Below, piece after piece: positions 7,262-10,110 of a DNA stretch of 10,110 bases. The notes under the pieces were generated by a model, which worked only from the letters and a program-made list of their open reading frames with translations, had not been told where the DNA came from and did not search any database. The position numbers and the translations under genes are program-made. Position 1 is the stretch's first letter, and every line of letters begins with the position of its first letter. Source of the DNA: an uncultured Hyphomonadaceae bacterium (GTDB taxonomy: Bacteria > Pseudomonadota > Alphaproteobacteria > Caulobacterales > Hyphomonadaceae); contig CALMWO010000267.1 of assembly GCA_937873805.1 (NCBI GenBank), positions 1 through 10,110 of the forward strand, read 5' to 3'.

Positions 7262-7289
7262 TTGCCCGGCGGGGCGCCAGTGCTAGCTT
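7262..7289 (+). promoter_or_regulatory. Candidate promoter upstream of the PF03640-type gene
   Basis: TTGCCCG (7262-7268), a 13-bp spacer and GCTAGCTT (7282-7289) resemble the Caulobacter-type housekeeping promoter (TTGACGS, 10-14 bp, GCTANAWC), with mismatches in both boxes. Transcription would start close to the stem-loop at 7291-7322. Weak evidence by sequence match only. Confidence 0.25.
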
Positions 7290-7290
7290 T

Positions 7291-7322
7291 CCAGTTGCTC
7301 CCGCACCGACGGGAACAACTGG
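7291..7322 (+). promoter_or_regulatory. Stem-loop overlapping the ribosome binding site of the PF03640-type gene
   Basis: CCAGTTG (7291-7297) pairs perfectly with CAACTGG (7316-7322). After one C-A mismatch the helix continues with TCCCG (7299-7303) against CGGGA (7310-7314), leaving a 6-nt loop. Twelve base pairs in total hold the first two bases of the GGAGAG ribosome site. This could limit translation, or on DNA act as an operator palindrome. Confidence 0.45.
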
Positions 7323-7330
7323 AGAGAAAC

Positions 7331-7696
7331 ATGCGGATCCTTGCCGGACTGATGGCCGCAAGCGCCCTGTCGTTGATGGGCGCTGCGTGGGCGACGCCCC
7401 CGGGCGTCACGGAGAAAGATGGCGCGTTCGTCGCGCCGGACGGAAAGGCGCTCTACACGTTCGCGCGCGACACCACACCGGGCAAGTCTGCCTGCAATGG
7501 TCAGTGCGCTACCAACTGGCCGCCGCTCGCCGCCGCTGCTGACGCCAAGGATGACGGCCAGTGGAGCGTCGTGACGCGCGACGATGGCGCCAAGATGTGG
7601 GCCTACAAGGGCAAGCCGCTCTACACATACGTACGCGACACGGCTGGTCAGCCCGCGAGCGGCGTCGGCCCCGCCTGGCCGCTGGCTGTAAAGTAG
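7331..7696 (+). CDS. Secreted PF03640-type (COG4315) repeat protein
   Basis: A 121-residue exported protein. The signal peptide runs to about residue 21 with an AWA cleavage site. The mature part carries the two short repeats of the family known as secreted repeat of unknown function (PF03640): ALYTFARDTTPGKSACNGQC (40-59) followed by TNWPPL, and PLYTYVRDTAGQPASG (96-111). Cys55 and Cys59 are spaced CNGQC as in relatives and may form a disulfide or bind a metal or haem; that is inference. The protein is probably periplasmic, with no lipobox. ATG at 7331 is chosen because GGAGAG lies 4-5 nt upstream and the signal peptide starts there, not at earlier in-frame starts from 7262. The gene lies 103 bp after the DUF2059 gene and ends at a strong terminator. 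Confidence 0.85.
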   Translation: MRILAGLMAASALSLMGAAWATPPGVTEKDGAFVAPDGKALYTFARDTTPGKSACNGQCATNWPPLAAAADAKDDGQWSVVTRDDGAKMWAYKGKPLYTYVRDTAGQPASGVGPAWPLAVK

Positions 7697-7715
7697 ACAG
7701 CAGGCCAACGAGACG

Positions 7716-7750
7716 AAGGGGCGGTTCCGGCATGCCGGGGCCGCCCTTTT
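7716..7750 (+). terminator. Strong rho-independent terminator
   Basis: A 15-bp helix (7716-7730 with 7735-7749, three G-T pairs included) closes on a CATG tetraloop, with core halves GGGCGG and CCGCCC and inner CCGG/CCGG. It ends in TTTT, followed shortly by another TTTT. It lies 19 bp after the PF03640-type stop codon and should separate this gene from gor. The A residues before the stem mean it may also work on the other strand, but no gene there needs it. Confidence 0.85.
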
Positions 7751-7786
7751 CCGTTTTCGAGCCCCGATAGGCCAAGAGCCGCACTT

Positions 7787-7813
7787 TTGCGCCGGGCCCA
7801 GAACCCCTAGATA
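7787..7813 (+). promoter_or_regulatory. Candidate gor promoter
   Basis: A terminator just upstream means gor needs its own promoter in 7758-7840. The best candidate is TTGCGCC (7787-7793), a 12-bp spacer and CCTAGATA (7806-7813), similar to the Caulobacter-type -10 element but poor at -35. Low confidence. Confidence 0.25.
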
Positions 7814-7837
7814 TGCTCCCCTGACAGCCAGGGGTTC
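7801..7837 (+). promoter_or_regulatory. Two alternative stems competing for the gor Shine-Dalgarno sequence
   Basis: GAACCCCT (7801-7808) is the exact reverse complement of AGGGGTTC (7830-7837). A second, closer stem pairs CCCCTG (7818-7823) with CAGGGG (7829-7834) across a 5-nt loop. Both use the AGGGG that serves as ribosome site 6 nt before the gor ATG. If the leader is transcribed, translation could be restrained by either stem. If the low-confidence -10 near 7806-7813 is real, the outer stem would not be in the transcript. Confidence 0.35.
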
Positions 7838-7840
7838 CTG

Positions 7841-9220
7841 ATGGCCTACGACTACGACCTGTTCACCATCGGCGCCGGTTCGGGCGGCGTGCGCGCCTCG
7901 CGGCTGGCGGCCATGACGGGCGCGAAGGTGCTGGTAGCGGAGGAAAACCGCGCGGGCGGCACTTGCGTCATCCGGGGCTGCATACCCAAGAAGTACATGG
8001 TCTACGCCAGCGAGTTCGGTCGCACGCTCGAGCACATGAAGGGCTATGGCTGGAAGGTCGAAGGCGCGAGCTACGACCACAACCTTTTCATGGACAAGAT
8101 GCACCGCGAGATCGACCGGCTCTCCGGCATCTACGCGCGTAACCTGCGCAACGCCGGCGCTGAGCTGGTCGATGACCGCGCGGAGTTCGTTGACCCGCAT
8201 ACGCTGAAGCTGACGAAGTCCGGCAAGACGGTGACTGCGGCGAAGATCCTGATCGCGACGGGCGGCTGGCCGACCATGCCCAAGGATGTCGAAGGCATCG
8301 AGCATGCGATCACGTCGGCCGAGATGTTCCATCTGGAAACGCTGCCGAAGCACATCGTCGTTATCGGCGGCGGATATATCGGCGTGGAGTTCGCAGGCAT
8401 CATGAGCGGGCTCGGCGTGAAGGTGTGCCTTGCCATACGCAAGGAGACCGTGCTGCGCGGCTTCGACGAGGATGTGCGCACGCACGTTCATGAGGAGCTG
8501 AAGCGCAAGGGTGTGAAGGTCATCACCAATGCTTCGCCCACGAAGATCGAAAAGAAGGGCGAGACGTTCATCGTTCACTTCTCGAATGGTGAGACAGCGT
8601 CGGGCGACAAGGTTCTGTTCGCCGTCGGCCGCGATCCGCATACGACCGGGCTTGGGCTAGAGAAGGCGGGCGTCAAACTGAACGACAGGGGCGCTGTCAT
8701 CGTCGACGAGAATTCGCGGACCAACGTTCCGCATATCTTTGCGGTCGGCGACGTGACGGACCGGGTTAACCTGACACCCGTGGCCATCCGCGAGGGGCAG
8801 GCGTTTGCCCAGACCGAGTTCATGGGCCGCCCAACCAGCTTCGATCACGCCGACATTCCGCATGCCGTTTTCGCCCAGCCGCCGGTAGGCGTGGTGGGGC
8901 TGTCCGAGGCGGATGCCCGAAAAAAGTACGGTGTTGTCGATATTTACAAGACCAAGTTCCGCCCCATGAAAGACATGCTCACGGGGGATGAGGAACGTGT
9001 GCTAATGAAGATCGTGGTGCGGGCCGAAGACGAACGGGTCGTTGGTGTCCACATCGTCGGCCCGGATGCTCCAGAGATCATCCAGGCCGTGGCGATCGCG
9101 GTGAAGATGGGCGCTACGAAGGCCGACTTTGACCGCACCTGTGCGTTGCACCCCTCGATTGCCGAGGAGCTGGTGACGATGCGCGAGAAGTTTGTCCCGC
9201 CGGAATTGAAGCCGGTGTGA
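7841..9220 (+). CDS. gor: Glutathione-disulfide reductase
   Basis: A cytoplasmic FAD enzyme that reduces oxidised glutathione with NADPH. The 459 residues match the family length. FAD is bound by GAGSGG (11-16) and by GDVTDRVNLTPVA further on. The redox disulfide is Cys42/Cys47 in GGTCVIRGCIPKK, the variant seen in cyanobacterial and plant-plastid type enzymes instead of CVNVGC. NADPH is bound by GGGYIG (176-181), with Arg200 and Arg206 at the spacing of the two phosphate-binding arginines (218 and 224) of human glutathione reductase; this argues against an NAD-linked lipoamide dehydrogenase. The C-terminal acid-base pair is His437 and Glu442 in HPSIAEE. ATG at 7841 has AGGGG 6 nt upstream, inside possible hairpins. 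A small membrane-protein gene follows after 15 bp. Confidence 0.97.
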   Translation: MAYDYDLFTIGAGSGGVRASRLAAMTGAKVLVAEENRAGGTCVIRGCIPKKYMVYASEFGRTLEHMKGYGWKVEGASYDHNLFMDKMHREIDRLSGIYARNLRNAGAELVDDRAEFVDPHTLKLTKSGKTVTAAKILIATGGWPTMPKDVEGIEHAITSAEMFHLETLPKHIVVIGGGYIGVEFAGIMSGLGVKVCLAIRKETVLRGFDEDVRTHVHEELKRKGVKVITNASPTKIEKKGETFIVHFSNGETASGDKVLFAVGRDPHTTGLGLEKAGVKLNDRGAVIVDENSRTNVPHIFAVGDVTDRVNLTPVAIREGQAFAQTEFMGRPTSFDHADIPHAVFAQPPVGVVGLSEADARKKYGVVDIYKTKFRPMKDMLTGDEERVLMKIVVRAEDERVVGVHIVGPDAPEIIQAVAIAVKMGATKADFDRTCALHPSIAEELVTMREKFVPPELKPV

Positions 9221-9235
9221 TGTGAGGAGAGGGCC

Positions 9236-9523
9236 ATGAAGCTGCGCTGGGACCCGAAATACCTCGGCTGGAAATACCTGAACTACGTGATCGTGGTGCT
9301 GGGCCTTATCGTGGGTCTCGGCGTCTGGTTCGTGCCCAACAAGTGGGCTGAGCCCGAGATTGTGGCCGGGATGGCAGAGCAGATGGAGCTGAGATCGCTT
9401 CGCCAGGCGCGGCTGGCGCGTGAGGCCGAGGAAAAGCGCTATCAGGAAGAGACCGGGCTTATCTACATCACGCCCGGTACGAATCCGTTCCCGACCGAGC
9501 CGCCGGACGGCAAAAAGAAATAG
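9236..9523 (+). CDS. Small single-pass membrane protein of unknown function
   Basis: Not a family I recognise. The 95-residue product has a basic/aromatic N-terminus (MKLRWDPKYLGWKYL), one hydrophobic segment at about 16-33, then a charged helical stretch (about 40-72) rich in Glu, Arg and Ala that could form a coiled coil. It ends in a proline-rich tail and three lysines. Topology is probably N-in with the helix facing the periplasm, though the lysine-rich end makes this uncertain. ATG at 9236 follows the strong ribosome site GAGGAGAGG. It begins only 15 bp after the gor stop, so it is very likely co-expressed with gor, and 117 bp before the ParA gene. Codon use looks like its neighbours, so it is a real gene. 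Confidence 0.8.
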   Translation: MKLRWDPKYLGWKYLNYVIVVLGLIVGLGVWFVPNKWAEPEIVAGMAEQMELRSLRQARLAREAEEKRYQEETGLIYITPGTNPFPTEPPDGKKK

Positions 9524-9561
9524 CTGCGCCGCATTTCCCGCTTGTAATTGAAGCCCGGGCG

Positions 9562-9602
9562 GGCCGACGCCTTGACCTGCGGGCCGAACCGGCCGACGCC
9601 TT
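9562..9602. repeat. Direct repeat in the gap before the ParA gene
   Basis: GGCCGACGCCTT occurs at 9562-9573 and again at 9591-9602, 29 bp apart, in the 117-bp gap upstream of the ParA-type gene. A CCCGGGCGGG run precedes the first copy. The repeats could be binding sites for a regulator of that gene, or a small local duplication. I see no clear terminator in the gap. Confidence 0.35.
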
Positions 9603-9640
9603 TTCCAACGAGTTTCCTGACCGACCAGTGGAGTTAGCCG

Positions 9641-10110
9641 GTGGCGCCGCGCACCGTTTCCGTCGTGAACATGAAGGGCGGCGTCGGCAAATCCACCACC
9701 GTGGCGAGCCTTGCCGAGACGCTGGCGTCCGAGGGCTTGCGGGTTCTGGTGATCGATCTCGATCCGCAATCGAACGTTTCGATGATGCTTGCGGGGCAGG
9801 ATCGCTGGGTCGAGCTGCGGCAGGCCAACCGGACGATCGACGAGTATTTCAATCAGTACGTTTACGGCGGCGAGCCGCGCTTCTTTCGCGAGTTCGTGGC
9901 CAACCGGGTGAGCGATATTGCAGGCGAGCCGGCGCTCGATCTTCTCATTTCGACACCGGAATTTCGCTACATCGAGCGGCATGCGCTGGAGAAGTGGGTC
10001 AGCCAGGGCTTCGACATTCGCCAGCTCAACACGCGCTTTTCGCGCCTGACGCATTCGGCGATCGAGAACGTGGCGGACAGTTATGATCTCGTGCTGTTCG
10101 ATTGCCCGCC
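9641..10110 (+). CDS. ParA family ATPase (deviant Walker type), C-terminus cut by window edge
   Basis: A cytoplasmic ATPase of the ParA/MinD class, whose members position DNA or protein cargo by ATP-dependent dimerisation. The first 156 codons are present. The deviant Walker A box KGGVGKST is at 12-19, with signature Lys12 and Lys17. The A' motif DLDPQSN is at 39-45, and the Walker B strand LVLFDCPP starts at 150, with Asp154. The stretch between A' and B is about 110 residues, some 30 longer than in short Soj-type ParA proteins, and includes charged segments such as GEPRFFREFV. The start is GTG at 9641, with GGAG 7 nt upstream and an in-frame stop two codons before. No N-terminal DNA-binding extension is present. 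No parB is visible in the window, so a role in chromosome segregation cannot be claimed. The missing part is about 100-150 residues. Confidence 0.93.
   Translation, partial: MAPRTVSVVNMKGGVGKSTTVASLAETLASEGLRVLVIDLDPQSNVSMMLAGQDRWVELRQANRTIDEYFNQYVYGGEPRFFREFVANRVSDIAGEPALDLLISTPEFRYIERHALEKWVSQGFDIRQLNTRFSRLTHSAIENVADSYDLVLFDCP

Noticed and set aside
7255..7269. CCGGGC-ATT-GCCCGG hairpin after the DUF2059 gene as a terminator
   Set aside because: The stem is good but is followed by GC-rich sequence with no T tract, and the second half overlaps a possible promoter box.
7283..8641. A 452-codon open frame on the minus strand opposite the PF03640-type gene and most of gor
   Set aside because: It lies opposite two well-supported genes and crosses the terminator. 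The product is Arg/Ala/His-rich with no recognisable motif, typical of a shadow frame in GC-rich coding DNA.
9002..10054. A 350-codon open frame on the minus strand opposite the end of gor, the small membrane protein and the ParA gene
   Set aside because: It runs across three real plus-strand genes and their gaps, has no recognisable domain, and shows shadow-frame composition.

Overview
The window looks like ordinary chromosomal DNA of a GC-rich alphaproteobacterium. The protein flavour and the order rpiA, DUF2059 protein, gor suggest Hyphomonadaceae or a relative; this is inferred from protein style and gene order, not from a marker gene. Coding density is high, no gap exceeds 170 bp, and I see no tRNA, rRNA, CRISPR array, insertion sequence or phage gene.

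Left block, minus strand (1-4489), read right to left: a DUF2239 protein, a MATE-family efflux transporter, a zinc-free medium-chain dehydrogenase/reductase, and the first 383 codons of an AMP-forming acyl-CoA synthetase that runs off the left edge. DUF2239 and MATE are 12 bp apart and probably co-translated. The other two are spaced by about 90-110 bp, with a hairpin across the reductase stop codon.

Centre (4490-4653) is a divergent control region with two near-identical 14-bp AT-tailed repeats, one lying inside a plausible minus-strand promoter. To its right (4654-5801) are a lipoprotein metallo-beta-lactamase-fold hydrolase of the N-acyl-homoserine-lactonase type and a small DUF6489-like protein.

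Right block, plus strand (5877-9523): rpiA (pentose phosphate pathway), a DUF2059 lipoprotein, a secreted PF03640-type repeat protein closed by a strong terminator, gor (glutathione reductase) and a small single-pass membrane protein. The pathway that RpiA belongs to supplies the NADPH that Gor consumes. Both genes flanking the terminator have stem-loops that would cover their Shine-Dalgarno sequence. The right edge cuts a ParA-type ATPase after its Walker B motif.

I found no clear undescribed system. The best leads are the divergent DUF2239-MATE / lactonase-DUF6489 unit with its twin repeats, the possibility that DUF2239 is a ribbon-helix-helix-like DNA-binding protein acting there, and the two Shine-Dalgarno-masking hairpins.
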